DNA of 64,000 bases from Guyanagaster necrorhizus. Lineage: Eukaryota; Basidiomycota; Agaricomycetes; Agaricales; Physalacriaceae. Below the pieces are notes generated by a model. It had not been told where the DNA came from. It ran no database searches and saw nothing but the letters and a program-made list of their open reading frames with translations. Within the stretch, counting starts at the first letter, position 1. Every line of letters starts with the position of its first letter. The position numbers and the translations under genes were made by a program. Below are positions 33,873-46,017 of this stretch, one piece after another. Location of the stretch: contig NW_025064885.1 in NCBI RefSeq assembly GCF_019112545.1, forward strand, positions 1,091,180-1,155,179. The letters run 5' to 3'.

Positions 33873-35410
33873 CCTGCCTGCCATTTTCCTCCTCAGAGGA
33901 GAAGAGGATGATGAGGAAGAGAGAGAGGAAACTGAAAGCAGTGACCTGCCTCATCCTGGAGAGATTCTTAGGTATAGACTACAAGAATCAACAGATAAAG
34001 AAGAACTGGAGCAAGAGATAAAGAAAGCCAAAATGCAGGAATATCAAGAGCATTACCTGTGGGGGGTAAACTTTTTATGACATGATGCTACCTGAGTAGC
34101 ATTGGAATTAGGACAATTATATCTCTATTCTACAACTGATGAAAGAACAGAAATTCTAAGGCACATGACAATAGACTATGCCATAGTTCAATACAACCAA
34201 AGACACTCCAAAGATCAAATTCAAAGACCACTGGCATACCTGATGCTGACACCTGTACATCCTATGCTATGATCACCACCCAAAACTTAAAAATGAACTG
34301 AGTACATAACTCCATCTATCTGAAGTATATTTTCATACTCCACTCCTTCCTCCTGCTCTGCAGCAATCTGATTTTCCTGATCCCGACCTCAATCCAGAGA
34401 GATGCTGATCTCTTACCAAAATCCATAGACCAGCAAGGGAAGCTATTTACTGGGAGCATAGCTGCCCCCTGATGAGGCAAGCAGGAGCGGGACTGGAAAA
34501 GATCCAGTACAAAACAATCTGGAGACAGTGCAGCTGGGATTTACTATTTGAGATAGCATCATTGTATGCAAAGACAAGCCACCACAGGAGAGCCCAGTAG
34601 CAGATGACAACTCACTGCATTCTTTCCTCAGACCCCCACATGAGTGATGGCACCCTCTCTTCTCAGAATGGCCTAACCCAATGAGGGCACTACTCCACAA
34701 TGCAGCAGTCCTCCAATGTTGTCTAGACCTTCTATAGAAACCCCACCCCTTTAAAGGGGCCTTTGATAATATAGATCACTTCTTTGTTGACTGTGAGCAA
34801 TATTTCAAAGTCTACATTGGGTATTTAGAAACTGATATGAATAAGGTCATCTTCGCCACCTCCTATCTGGAAGAAAAAGCAAAGACATAGTGGATCCTTA
34901 TTTCTCCTTCCTTCTGATCGATGACACAAGAGCACTATTGATATCTCTCATGGCCTATGTTCAAACAGATGTTAAACAACAAATTCATTGATGCCAGAAG
35001 GATATGGTGAATGGAAGAAAAGAATCATTAAGATGTACAAGGAGCAGCAAAGGCAGAAAGCAGAATCATCGACTTTACAAGACTACACCAAAAAATCAAC
35101 CCCATCAACTCTGAACAAGTCAGAGATGACTGCCAGGAAACCACAGAGAATCTCTTTGGCCTTGATCTCCTATAAAACAGGAACCAGGATTATGTATACA
35201 GGAGCAGGGAAGCTCATGGATATAGATCAGATGAAGAAAGAAGATAAATGCTTTAATTGTGGTCAGAAAGACCATGTGGCAAAGGACTGTCCAAAGAAGA
35301 AATGAATGTGTGAAGACATACAAGCACAGATTGCTGAGCTACAGAAAGAAGATGAAGAACTTGGCAAAGAGACCAAAGTGGAGGAAGTAAAAGACAGGAC
35401 CGACCAGTGA
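33559..35410 (+). pseudogene. gag of element J with a 215-bp deletion
   Basis: From the conserved ATG (33559, MSLFLDTTDFKSL) to TGA at 35408-35410. Acidic region (LLRGEEDDEEEREETESSD; KEELEQEIKKAKMQEYQ), capsid-type domain (YIGYLETDMNKVIFATSYL) and zinc knuckle CFNCGQKDHVAKDC near 35249-35290. At about 34990 the text jumps from KFID to the region before EGYGEWK: compared with element I, 215 bp are missing, which removes part of the capsid domain and shifts the frame. The deleted stretch is present in C-terminal gag of E, F, G, H and I. Confidence 0.85.
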
Positions 35411-38171
35411 GTGATTCCACTGTGCTAGCCAAAGACTCTTATAGTGTGCAAATCTCAGCTGCTAGTCAGACTAATAGTACTTCTGTAGTTACCACTATGC
35501 CTATCTATACTATGCATTTGAATATACCACTGAATTATCTCTTGCACACTGTAGAATTGCAAAGAAAAACTCAAAAGCCTCTGGGCCAAACAGAGGCAGA
35601 GAGCTCCAATGTCTGGCTCAAACTATTCGATACTAAATAGATCTGGTGAGCCATCAAAGATGCCAAAGACAAAGCAATGGCTAAAGCAGTGCTTAAGAAT
35701 TGGGTTCATTGAACCAGGGCCAAAGAAATAATTGATAAGATGATGGAAGAAATGAGAAAAGCTGAACGATATCAGGCCTTGGAATGGCTCAATGAACTTT
35801 GGAGGCCACAAAAGTTCATTTGATGATCCAAAACCACCAGATGGAATTTGCTTGCTAAAGCCCAGATAAAAACCCTCACATCCTGCTCTGTCTATATGGT
35901 AACCACACTGATTGATAGTGAATGCATGAGAAGCTCCATCAACCACACTTTTGTCAACAAGCATAAACTTCCAACTCAGGCCACAGCAGCCCCAATCCCT
36001 GTTTATAATACCGACAGGACTAAAAACCAAGCCAGGTCAATTACCGAATTCATGAAACTCAGACTCATGATTGGTGATCACTCTGAGCAGATTGATTTGG
36101 CAGTCATGGATCTTGGGACCAAGGAAGTTTTCCTTGATCATGATTGGCTCATATGTCATAATCCACTGATCAACTGGAAAACTGGATGAATCACGTTTGT
36201 AAGGTGCTGGTGTTGGAAGATCCTGTTTGAACTCTCTAATGAAGACCTGAAAGACTGATGGGATAAAGAGATGGAAGATGGAGAAACTATTCTCACAGTT
36301 GATCTATAAAATGAACTACACATTCATACAGTCCATCATGCCAATAACCTCACTGCTAAAGCCAATGAACAAAAAGAGGAAAGAACCTTCAAAGAAATAG
36401 TGTCTGAATAGGCATGTGACTTCAAAGACCTATTCGAAAAAGAGAGCTTTGACCAATTGCCAGAGCCAAAACCTTGAGACCATATGATTGAACTGATCCC
36501 AAATGCAAGCACCAATCTGGACTGCAAAACATACCCACTTGGCAATAACAAGCAACAGAAACTTGACAAGTTCTTAGATGAGAACTTGTCAAGTGGATGC
36601 ATCAGACCCTCAAAATCTCCTATGGCTTCACCATTCTTCTTCATCAAAAAGAAAGATAGCAAGCTCTGACCAGTCCAAGACTATCAGAAGCTTAATAAAA
36701 TAACAATCAAGAACTGGTATTCTCTCTCCTTAATCTCAGAGCTGATAGATAAACTCCAAGAGGCTAGATACTATATCAAACTTGATGTCTGATAGGGATA
36801 CAACAATATTCACATCAAGAAGAGAGATGAATGGAAGGCAGTGTTCAGGACAAACTGAGGGCTATTTGAACCCATGGTCATATTCTTCAGGCTCACCAAT
36901 TCCCCAGTGACATTCCAATAGATGATGAATGACATATTCAAAGACCTCATCACCACCAGGAAGATCACAATCTATCTTGATGATATTCTAATCATGTTGA
37001 AGACCAAAGAGGAGCATAGGAAACTAGTATATCAAGTACTAGCCCTTATGAGGAAATATAAATTATTCCTCAAAGCTAAAAAATGTGAATTTGAAGTACT
37101 CAAAACTGAATATCTCAGAGTCATTATCAGTGAGAGAAGCATCCAAATAGACCCCATCAAAGTAGCAGAGGTAATAGAGTGGCCAGAGCCAGTCAAGAAA
37201 AAGGAATTGCAATTATTTCTTGGGTTTACCAACTTCTACCAATGGTTCATCCATGACTATAGCAAGATTATCCATCCAATAACACAGCTAACCAGCAATG
37301 CCCTCTAGACATGAGGCCCCTCCCAGCAAACCACCTTCAATGACCTAAAACAGTGGTTGGTCAAAGATGTCATACTCGCCATCTCGACACAGGAGGAAAG
37401 GTTTTGAGTCGAGGCAGACTCAAGTGAGGGGACAATTGGAGCTGTATTATCCTAAGAACAAGATAGCAAATGGTGACTGGTTGCATTCCTATCAAAAGCA
37501 CTCACCATCACTGAATGGAATTATGAAATATATGACAAGAAACTCCTTGCCATTATGCTTGCTCTTGAAGAGTGGCAACACTATCTGATTAGAACAACCA
37601 AGATCTTCAAAATCTAGACTGACCATCAGAACCTCCAATATTTTCAACAACTATAGAAACTAAACTGCTGATAAGCACGATGGGTTACAGAGTTAAGCCA
37701 GTATCAATACACACTTCATCACAAGGTGAGAACCACCAACAAAAAAGCCAATCTACTTAGCCAAAGGGCCAATCACAATCAAGGAGAGGCTGATAACGAA
37801 GGAGTCATATTATTACAATCTGAACACTTCAGGGCCATGATAATGCTGATAGAGAAAGAAATTCATGAGCACATAAAAAGTGTGACTTGTGATAACCACA
37901 AATGAGACCAACAGGTGGCCCCCTCTCTTAATCACGAATGAGGGATGACAAAGGAGGAAGGACTAATCCACTACAATGGGTGAATCTATATTCTGAGAGA
38001 TCAGAGATTGTGAGGCAAGATCATTGCCACTTACCATGATCATGCCACTACTGGACACCCCAGCATAGCCAAGATTAAAGAATTAGTACTATGGAAATAT
38101 TAGTGGCCCAAAATAGAAAATGACATTACTATGTACATCAAAGCATATGAAGTCTGTCAGCAGAGTAAATC
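35407..38171 (+). pseudogene. pol of element J, first part (protease to IN zinc region)
   Basis: Opens at GTG 35407, -1 to gag. Protease: TLIDSECMRSSIN near 35910 (DSG now DSE). RT: KKDSKL, stop, PVQDYQKL; YLDD intact near 36973-36984. RNase H: VEADSSEGTIGAVLS near 37409. IN zinc region: HDHATTGHPS near 38038 and YEVCQQ near 38150, with the first Cys of the CX2C pair now Tyr. Cut at 38171 by K and continued at 46558 in the same register. Confidence 0.92.
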
Positions 38172-38699
38172 TGTTAAGCCCAAACTCCACATGACTATTA
38201 ACACATGATAAACAGATCGGTACCTCACACTTCGGGTATGTCCAACTGAGTTCACTTAATGTGTTAACAGAGGTGTGTGATCAAGGCATTGCAAGTTGCT
38301 TGAGATAGGATGGTAGAGAATAAACTTTAGCTCAAAGCTGAGGTATTACAGCAAGAGCTATACTACTTATATACTGTTCTGTTATTGTGCTATAAATAAA
38401 GATTCACAAAAAGCTGTTGTCTGTTGTAGAGCTGTTACCTCTGCTGTTGCCAGGCTCTCCACAAAGGCTGTTGTCTGGCAGACTGTTATCGTTGCTGTTA
38501 CTGCTGTTTAGTGACAAAAGGAGTATTGTCTCTCTCTTCACAGCACACAGCTGTTCGATAAGACAATGACTGACTGGGTTGCTGACCAAGCTTTCCCATG
38601 GTCCTAAGTGCCAACCTAAGCACCTTGACTAAGCAAAGATAGAGGTTATTTCCCAGGAGAAAAGAAGGAAATAGAGAGAAAATAGGAAAAATTATAACA
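38172..38699 (-). repeat. 3' LTR of element K (528 bp)
   Basis: On the minus strand it starts TGTTATAATTTTTCC at 38699 and ends GGGCTTAACA at 38172. Primer motif at 38327-38339, 34 bases downstream of a TATATAAG box. This motif pairs perfectly (13 of 13) with the K primer site at 46004-46016. Against the 5' LTR I count 23 differences, all transitions. Confidence 0.95.
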
Positions 38700-38731
38700 T
38701 TACTCCCTCCTTAAGACCATCATCCTGATGG

Positions 38732-41700
38732 TTAAGTTAGGGTAAAAACCCCCCCTTTCCCAGGAGAAGATGGCCGATCTGCTGGACCTGTCGCTGTCTG
38801 GCTGTAGGCCATTTGTCCATTGTTTGTTGCATCACCATCTTCATCATCCTCTCCTACATGCACTTTGCTGTTGGCAGGTCGGTATATCATGTGCCTTCCT
38901 TTTGTTTGCATTTCATGTTCAGCAGACATAATATTAAACATGACCACCTTGACGTCCACTTTGTTGATCCTGTGTTTGTAGTCATGAATGGTGTCATCCG
39001 CATTCATATATTTTTCATTGACCCATTGGTTTGATTCTGGCCCATAGCTCTTCCAGCTGACTAGATAGTCAACAGTTGTTTTCATGCCACCACCTCGTGC
39101 TTTGACCTTTTGGGTTTTGTGGTTCAGTACTTTGTCGATTTTATAATGTTCTTCATCATCAATGAGTTCTACTAGTGGTGGCAGTGGTTTTTCTTGATTT
39201 GGAAAGGCCAGTGCCACATATGGAGTTAGTAATGTTTCATTGAAAACATTATGGATCCTTCAGATCATCGGGAGTTGCAATTTGTATGCAGATTTGCCAA
39301 TTTTGGTGATGACTTTGAATAGACCTGTTCATTTATCTGCTAGTTTCTGTTTTGGCCTTGGTAAATGCAGATTTGTTGTATCCAACCAAACTTTGTCGTT
39401 TGGTGAATATTCAAGTGATGGTCATCGATGTTTGTTGTATTGCTTCATCATTGTTGAAGCAGCTTTTTCAAGGGCCGTCTTTATTTCTTTATGGATCTTT
39501 GTCATTATTGTTGCAAAGTCTGTTGAAGCTGGTGTTATTATATGGACCCATCTTGTTTGCGCAACTGGTGGGTTCCATTCGTAATTTATGAAGAACAGTG
39601 TTTTGTCCATTGCTGCATGAATTCTGTTGTTATATTGGAATGCTGCTAATGCTAGCCATTCCATTCAGTCGTCCTGTTGATAGTTGATGAAAAGTTGTAA
39701 GTACTTTTCAATTTCCTGATTGGTCCATTCTATTTGGCCATCCATCTGTGGGTGATATGCTGTTGAGGCATTCCTTTTGATGTTGAGAAGTCGGTATAAA
39801 TTGTCCAAGAATTTGGAGATGAATTGTGGCCCTCTGTCTGAAATCACTACTTGAGGCATGCCATATTTTGCATAAACCTCATTCCGTAGTATTTTTGCCC
39901 ATCCCTCGGATGTCAATTCTGTGGAACAGGCGATCAGAATGATCACCTTCGAGAAGCGATCAATGATGATGATGATAGCATCATAGCCATCACTGTCGGG
40001 AAGTCTAGTTATCATATCCACCGAGATGTGGGTCTATGGTGATAAAGGGACCTCATTTGGATGGAGTGGTGCCACTCTGGATTGTGTTGAAGTCTTACCT
40101 TGTTGGCAAACCTCACAAGCTTTGATATATCAGGTGATATCATAGTCTATTTTTGGCCACCAATAATCCCTCAAGACCAGTTCCTTAGTCTTAGCGATCC
40201 CGGAATGTCCGGCAGTCGCATGATCATGACATGTGGTGATGATATCACCTCACAGTTTTTGATTCCTTAGGATGTAAATCCATCCATCGTAATGAATCAG
40301 TCCTCCTTCTTTCTTTAGCTCTTGCTCATGGTTAAGTGATGGTGCGATTCTTTGGTCCCACTTATGAGGATCCCGAGTGATGCTTTTGATGCATTCATGC
40401 ATCTCTTCTTCCATGAGCATGATCATTGCCCGGAAGTGCTCTGGCCATAGTAATATGACCTTCTTGTTGTCGTATCCTCCTTGGTTATGATCTGCTCTGC
40501 AGCTGAGAAAATCAGCTTTCTTGTTTGCTACTCCAGCTTTATGATGGAGTGTATATTCGTATTGTGATAGTTCTATGACCCATCTGGCTTACCTGTGATT
40601 TAGTTTTTGGGGTTGTCGAAAATATCGGAGGTTTTGATGATCAGTCCAGATCTCGAAGGTATGGTTTGCCTTAATGAGATAATATCGCCATTCGGCAAGG
40701 GTGAGCATTATAGCTAGGAGTTCTTTGTCATAGATCTCATAGTTGCGCTCAGTCACTGTGAATGCTTTTGACATAAATGCAACTGGTCACTATTTATTAT
40801 CCTGTTCCTGTGAAAGTATGGCTCCAACTGTGCCCTCGCTAGAGTCGGCTTCTACTTGGAATCTCCCATCTTGGCTAGAAATTGCCAAGATGACGTCTTC
40901 AGCTAGTTGACATTTAAAGTCATCAAATACTGCCTGTTGGGAAATTCTCCAGGTCCATGGGGAATTTCCAGTTAATTGCATCATTGGTCAGACTATTTTG
41001 CTGTAATCCCAGATGAACTGGTGGTAGAAGTTGGTGAATCCGAGGAATGATTGTAACTCCTTCTTTTTGGTTGGTTCCAGCCATTCTATTACTCCTGCGA
41101 CTTTGATCGGGTCTATCCTGATGCTCCCTTTGCTGATAATGACTCCGAGGTATTCTGTTTCTAATACCTCAAATTCGCATTTTTTACTCTTTAGGAAGAG
41201 TCGATGCTTTCTCATCAAGGATAGCACTTGGCGTACTAACCTTCTGTGTTCTTCCTTAGTTTTAGACATAATGAGTATGTCGTCCAAGTAGATGGTAATG
41301 TTCTCTGTGGCAATGAGGTCCTTGAAGATGTCATTCATCATCCACTGGAAGGTGGCCAGCAAATTCGTTAGTCCGAAGAATATGACTGTCAGTTCAAACA
41401 AACCGTGGTTAGTTCAAAAGGCAGCTTTCTATTCGTTGCCTTTCTTGATGTGCACATTGTTATATCCCCACCAAATGTCTAGTTTGGTGTAATATTTTGC
41501 ACCCCAGAGTTTGTCCATTAACTCCGAGATTAAAGGAAGCAGGTAATGGTTTTTGATCGTCATTTCATTGAGCTTCCGGTAATCTTGCACTGGTCAGAGT
41601 TTCCCATCCTTCTTTTTGACAAAAAAGAAGGGTGACACCATTGGTGACTTTGATGGTCAGATTCTCCTGCTAGATAAGTTCTCTTCGAGAAACTTGTCTA

Positions 41701-42970
41701 GTTCTTGTTGTTCATTATTGCCTAGTGGATAGCACTTGCAATCTAAATTGGCATTGGCATTAGAAATTAGTTCAATGGTGTGGTCCCAGGGCTTTGCATC
41801 GGGTAATTCATCGAAACTCTCTTTTTCGAATAAGTCCCAGTAGTCGCATGCCCATTCAGGTACCATTTCGTCGAATGTCCTTTCCTCTTTTTCGGCATTG
41901 GCTCTTGCCACTAGATCATTAGCATAGTGTATTGCTCTGATGTTAATGGCCCTTTGTAGGTTGACAGCAAGAATGGTCTCGCCATCTTCCATTTCTTCAT
42001 CCCATTGGTCCTCGGGATCTTCATCTGGTAGTTCAAATGGAATTTTCTAGCAATGATATCAAGCGAAGATGATGCGTCTGGTTTTCCAATTGATTAGTGG
42101 ATTGTGTCTGATCAGCCAGTCATGACCAAGGAATATTTCTTTCATTTCTAGGTCAGTAATGGCTAGATCAATTCGTTCTGAATGATTGCTGATGGTGAGC
42201 CTAAGCCCTACATATTCGGTGATCAGTCCAGCTTGGTTCCTTGTTCTGTCCACGTTATAGACAGGAATGGGGGCTGCTGTTGCCCAAGTGGGCAATTGAT
42301 GCTTGTCGACGAAAGCTTGATTGATGCTACTCCCCATGCAGCCACTGTCGATCAAGGTGGTGACTGCATGGGTTGATTAAAACGTTAACGTTTCGATCTG
42401 TGCTTTGGCTAGTAAATCCTTTCTGGTAGATTTGGCTCTTCGGATGAACTTTCAGAGTCCACATAATTCATGGAGCCATTCTAAAGCATGGCATCGTTCT
42501 GCAGCTTGCATGCCAGTGATCATATCATCAATTATTTCCTCGGCTCAGGACTTGTGTACCCAGTTCTTGAGTATGATCTTTGCTGCTGCCTTGTCCTTGG
42601 CATCCTTGATGGCTCGCCAAGTCCATTTGGTATCGAATGGCTTTAGCCAATCTGTGGGGTTCTCTACCTCTGTTTGGCCTGAAGGCAGTTGAGTCTGTTT
42701 TACTTTGTTAGTCTGAGAAATCTTTGATGATGATGTACCTTTGAGGCTCTCTGCCCTTCTTCAGCCTTTCGTTGGCGCTTGAGTTACTGAGGTCAGCTTT
42801 TTTGGTGGTTCCTTAGGCGATTCTGGATGGTGGATAATGAGGTCGAGTATATTCAAATGCATGCATAATTTAGTCATAGAGGGTAATACTACTGAAGATA
42901 AAATATCAGTCTGTCTAGCAGTTTGTGACCTGTTATCCAGTCCTTTGGCTGAGTCAGCAGAATTGCTCAC
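38732..42970 (-). pseudogene. pol of element K, 1,412 codons, no frameshift
   Basis: One frame from GTG 42968-42970 to TAA at 38732, broken only by stops. Protease LIDSGCMGSSIN (DSG intact, near residue 207). RT: SPMVSPFFFVKKKDGKL, stop, [14 protein letters not shown] near residues 561-564 (about 41281-41292). RNase H VEADSSEGTVGAIL near 709. IN: zinc HDH...H and CEVCQ, catalytic Asp of SVDM near 985, Asp of ISDRGPQF, then 35 residues to Glu of QIEW (DD35E intact). Chromodomain TTVDYLVSWKSYGPESNQW near 1290-1310. After the chromodomain there are about 85 further residues (starting HRINKVDVKVV, with an acidic GEDDEDGD) not present in E, F, G, H, J or B, which end at ELSLN. Confidence 0.93.
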
Positions 42971-44982
42971 TGCTTGGCCTCACCTTTTACCTCCTTGGGT
43001 TTGTTGTCTTCTCCGAGGTCATTGTCTTCCTTCATCAATTCAGCAATCTGCACCCTAATATCCTCCCACATGCATTTATTCTTCTTTTCTGGACAGTTTT
43101 ATGCCATGTGGCCTGGTTGGCCACAGTTGAAACACTTACCCTCCTTCTTGAGGTGATTCACATCAATCTGCTTGCCCATTCTGGTACTTGGGCCCTTACC
43201 AGTTCACTTCCTATCATTTTGAGAAGTTGGAGCCGAGCTGCCGGACCTGATGGACATGGTCGCATAGGAGGTGGAGAGCTTCGAGCCCTGTCCCTGGTAC
43301 CTATGCTGGTCCCACAGGTTTGTTGCCTCTGCCTTCTGTCACTGTCGTTCTTGCCATATTAGAATAATCTGGGCCTTTCAATCGTCATAGCCAACTGGTA
43401 CACTATGGCTGAGATCCGAGATGGTCTTCAGGTAATGAGGCAGGACTCTCCGCTTCATATACTCGACCATCCACCCTGAGTTGGCTATGTCCTCTCAGAT
43501 TCCAGCCAGCTTTCTGAGTCACTCCAATTTATCAAAGTAGTCAGATACCGCTTTGTCACCCATCTTGTATTCCTTCATCTTCGATTTGTGGACTTCCCGT
43601 ACAGCAGGATCTGTGAATTTGTCATGGATCATCTGCTTTAGTACTTGCCAGGTGGGGTACCGATTGTGTTGTTAGGTGGTCGACCAGAAGTTAAGGGCCA
43701 GTAGTACCCACCATACTTTGGCCTTGTCTTTGAAGTAGGTGGTGGCATAGTTTACCTTGTATATGTCGTGAAGGAAGTATGAGGCAAAGACCTGAAAGTA
43801 TTGGTTGCAGTCCATGAGGAAACAGTCGATATCATCCAAAGCTTCTTTAAAAGAAAGGGGCTCCTGCCCAAGTGTTAGTCTGATGTTTAATATATGTGCC
43901 TTCGGATCAAGAGGCGATATCGGATTTGGGAGCTCCCCTTTAGGGGGACCCGTCCAATCTGTCGGAGACCCTGGAAAGGAATGTAAGGACCCATCATCAG
44001 CGACAGGACTTCTTGGCATCAGTGGTCCCTCCTTCTTGATGATCTGCCCATCTTTGATGGTCCACTCTTGCACTGTTGCTTCAGGGTCATCCTTCTTTTC
44101 ATCACCAGGGACTGATCCAGTTGCTTCATCAGATGATGGTTGCCCTCCCAATAATCAGCTTCCTGTGCCAGTCCAGAGATTCAGGTGATAAATTCTCAGC
44201 TGCATATAGGACTGGATCAGCCGAGATGCTGTGCTGCAGATGGCCAATGTGGCGAGTGAGTACCTTGATATCGCTGTTTGGATTGAGGATGCCATGTTTG
44301 CCATCTTGAGCAGCATCACACTCGGTATCCATAGCATTGGTGCCTCCCATTTGCCAAATCTTGATCGATATAGTGGCATCGCCATCATCTGATAATGTAA
44401 ATATCACTGATTGAAATTAAAAATGGCATGCTCAGTCGTGGCATACTGTAAAATCTCTTTCCGTTCAATGGGATCAGCGGTGGTGTACCTTCATCCTAGG
44501 GATGATCATAGCCAAAGATCATCCCTCCACAATTCAGCTACCTGCTCCTGGTACAACCGAATAAACTTCTCCTCCCATGCCTCTTGTTCTCATCATTTCT
44601 TCTCCTGTTCTTGGCACGTGGTTATACTGACAATACTTCCCCACTCAAGGATGGGGTCCACTGCTCAGCCCCCATGGTCCTCCTCCTCAGCCTCGTCGTC
44701 CCCTTCGGCCCCCTTGTCAATGGTCCCCTCGAGGAGGAAGCTGCCTTGCTGGTTGAAGATTTCCAGGGTGAGTAGGTCTGGGCTGAGTACTTGACTCGGT
44801 GTCATTGGATCCAGGTTGAAGAGTAGGCTCCTGGTCGGGCTGCTCCTTTTCTTCTTCTGCTGGCAGCGCCACTGCTCTGCAATACCAGTGGAAGTTTCTG
44901 TAGAACTGGGGGCAAAGGAAGAGAGCAGCAATTGGCCCATCGAGGACCCTTTTGAGGTCTCTGGTGGGATCAATATGTTCAT
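42967..44982 (-). pseudogene. gag of element K, 671 codons, no frameshift
   Basis: From ATG 44982 (position matching the conserved gag start of sister elements) to TGA 42967-42969, with several stops, for example TGA at 44665-44667. The frame is in fact open upstream to 45129, where a TAA closes it. Acidic segment (KGAEGDDEAEEEDHGG), then helical QEQEKK...AWEEKFIRLYQEQVAEL; linker DEATGSVPGDEKKDDPEATVQEW; capsid-type domain (DDIDCFLMDCNQYF; VNYATTYFKDKAKVWW); zinc knuckle CFNCGQPGHMA, stop, NC near 43090-43131 (canonical CX2CX4HX4C with the residue after Ala now a stop). Confidence 0.85.
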
Positions 44983-45961
44983 CATCGCCCCTGATTGATC
45001 CAAGGTCTGATGGTATCCTATTTTCCTGGACAGGGATATTGTCAGTTTCAGTGATGGTGTCTGTCCTGTATGATAGCAGGTGGTCGTCATCGAGGAATGG
45101 TGACTGCTGGTGATAGTAGTCGTCAGCATGAATGTCCCTGGCAGCTGGCCTTATCTAGGGGTCGGGGCTATCAGTGGAAGTGGCTGGTTTCCGGAATGGA
45201 GAGTTGGGAGCATTGATGAACTCAGCAAGGGACTGGGAGGTTGGCCGTATTGGGTTTGGTACCACTGGACCACACCTTGGTAGGCATGAGGCTTCTCCTT
45301 GCTCCTATTCCAGTCTACTGGCCGTTTTTAATGCTGCTTGCTAGTAGCAGATCTCGTCTCTGTTGGTGTCATCAAAGAAGGGGTCAGGACTACTGACCCT
45401 TGTTCCCCTCCCACTGCTTCTTGTGGTGCTTCTGGTGCCTGAAGCCATCTGAATGGCATCCAGAGAGTCTCTAGCCCAGCACTCAATTCCAGACTGGGCG
45501 ACAGTTGTTCTTGACATAGTGATGCTGTGCTCAGGGGAGGGGATGGGGGTGTCAGGTCAGGTTTGTTAAAACCCTATAGCCTAAGGGTTTCCAGGGTCTC
45601 AGATGATTGCTGATAGGGGTCTTGGGGGGTACTCGTGTTGCTGCTGCTGCTGCTCCTCTTTCCTAGAATGCCTTTCAGTCAAGTGCTCAGGCTCGTCTTC
45701 TGTTTCTTCGGGGTGTTGGACAGAGTTTTGGACAGAGGGAGGGATGTCATAGAGGGAGAGATCTGATGTGACATTTTGGAGGATTATGCCAATGCACTGG
45801 AACTCTTGGTAGTGTCAGATGGCCTAGGCGGTAATCGATTGGTGTTCATGGCACAGCTGTATGATCACCAATAAACCGATCAAGATTTCTATGATAGAAG
45901 CCAAGAGTTCAAAGAACTCATGAGTAAAGTTCAGGTCTGACAGATTTAAGGCAGAGGGCAT
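44717..45961 (-). pseudogene. ORF1 of element K, 414 codons, one frame
   Basis: ATG at 45961, TGA at 44717-44719; no net indel, about nine internal stops. N-terminus MPSALNLSDLNFTHEFFELL, then hydrophobic SIIEILIGLLVIIQLC (near residues 22-37), HEHQSITA. A Gln run (QQQQQ) is encoded by a (TGC)5 tract at 45639-45653 on the plus strand. Later: RDSLDAIQMAS, SLAEFINAPNSPFRKPAT, DDYYHQQSPFLDDD, FYRNFHWYCRAVALPAEEEKEQ. The blocks align with ORF1 of G and J in spite of strong divergence, so this frame was under protein-level selection in the ancestor. The last 266 bases overlap gag. Confidence 0.78.
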
Positions 45962-46017
45962 TCAGTTTCTCAGCACAGTTGGGCCTGAGAAAGGGAAGCA
46001 AGAAGCTTTGAGCTAAT

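Noticed and set aside
45639..45653. (TGC)5 microsatellite as a separate repeat feature
   Set aside because: It is only five units long and encodes the Gln run of ORF1 in element K, so it is described there.
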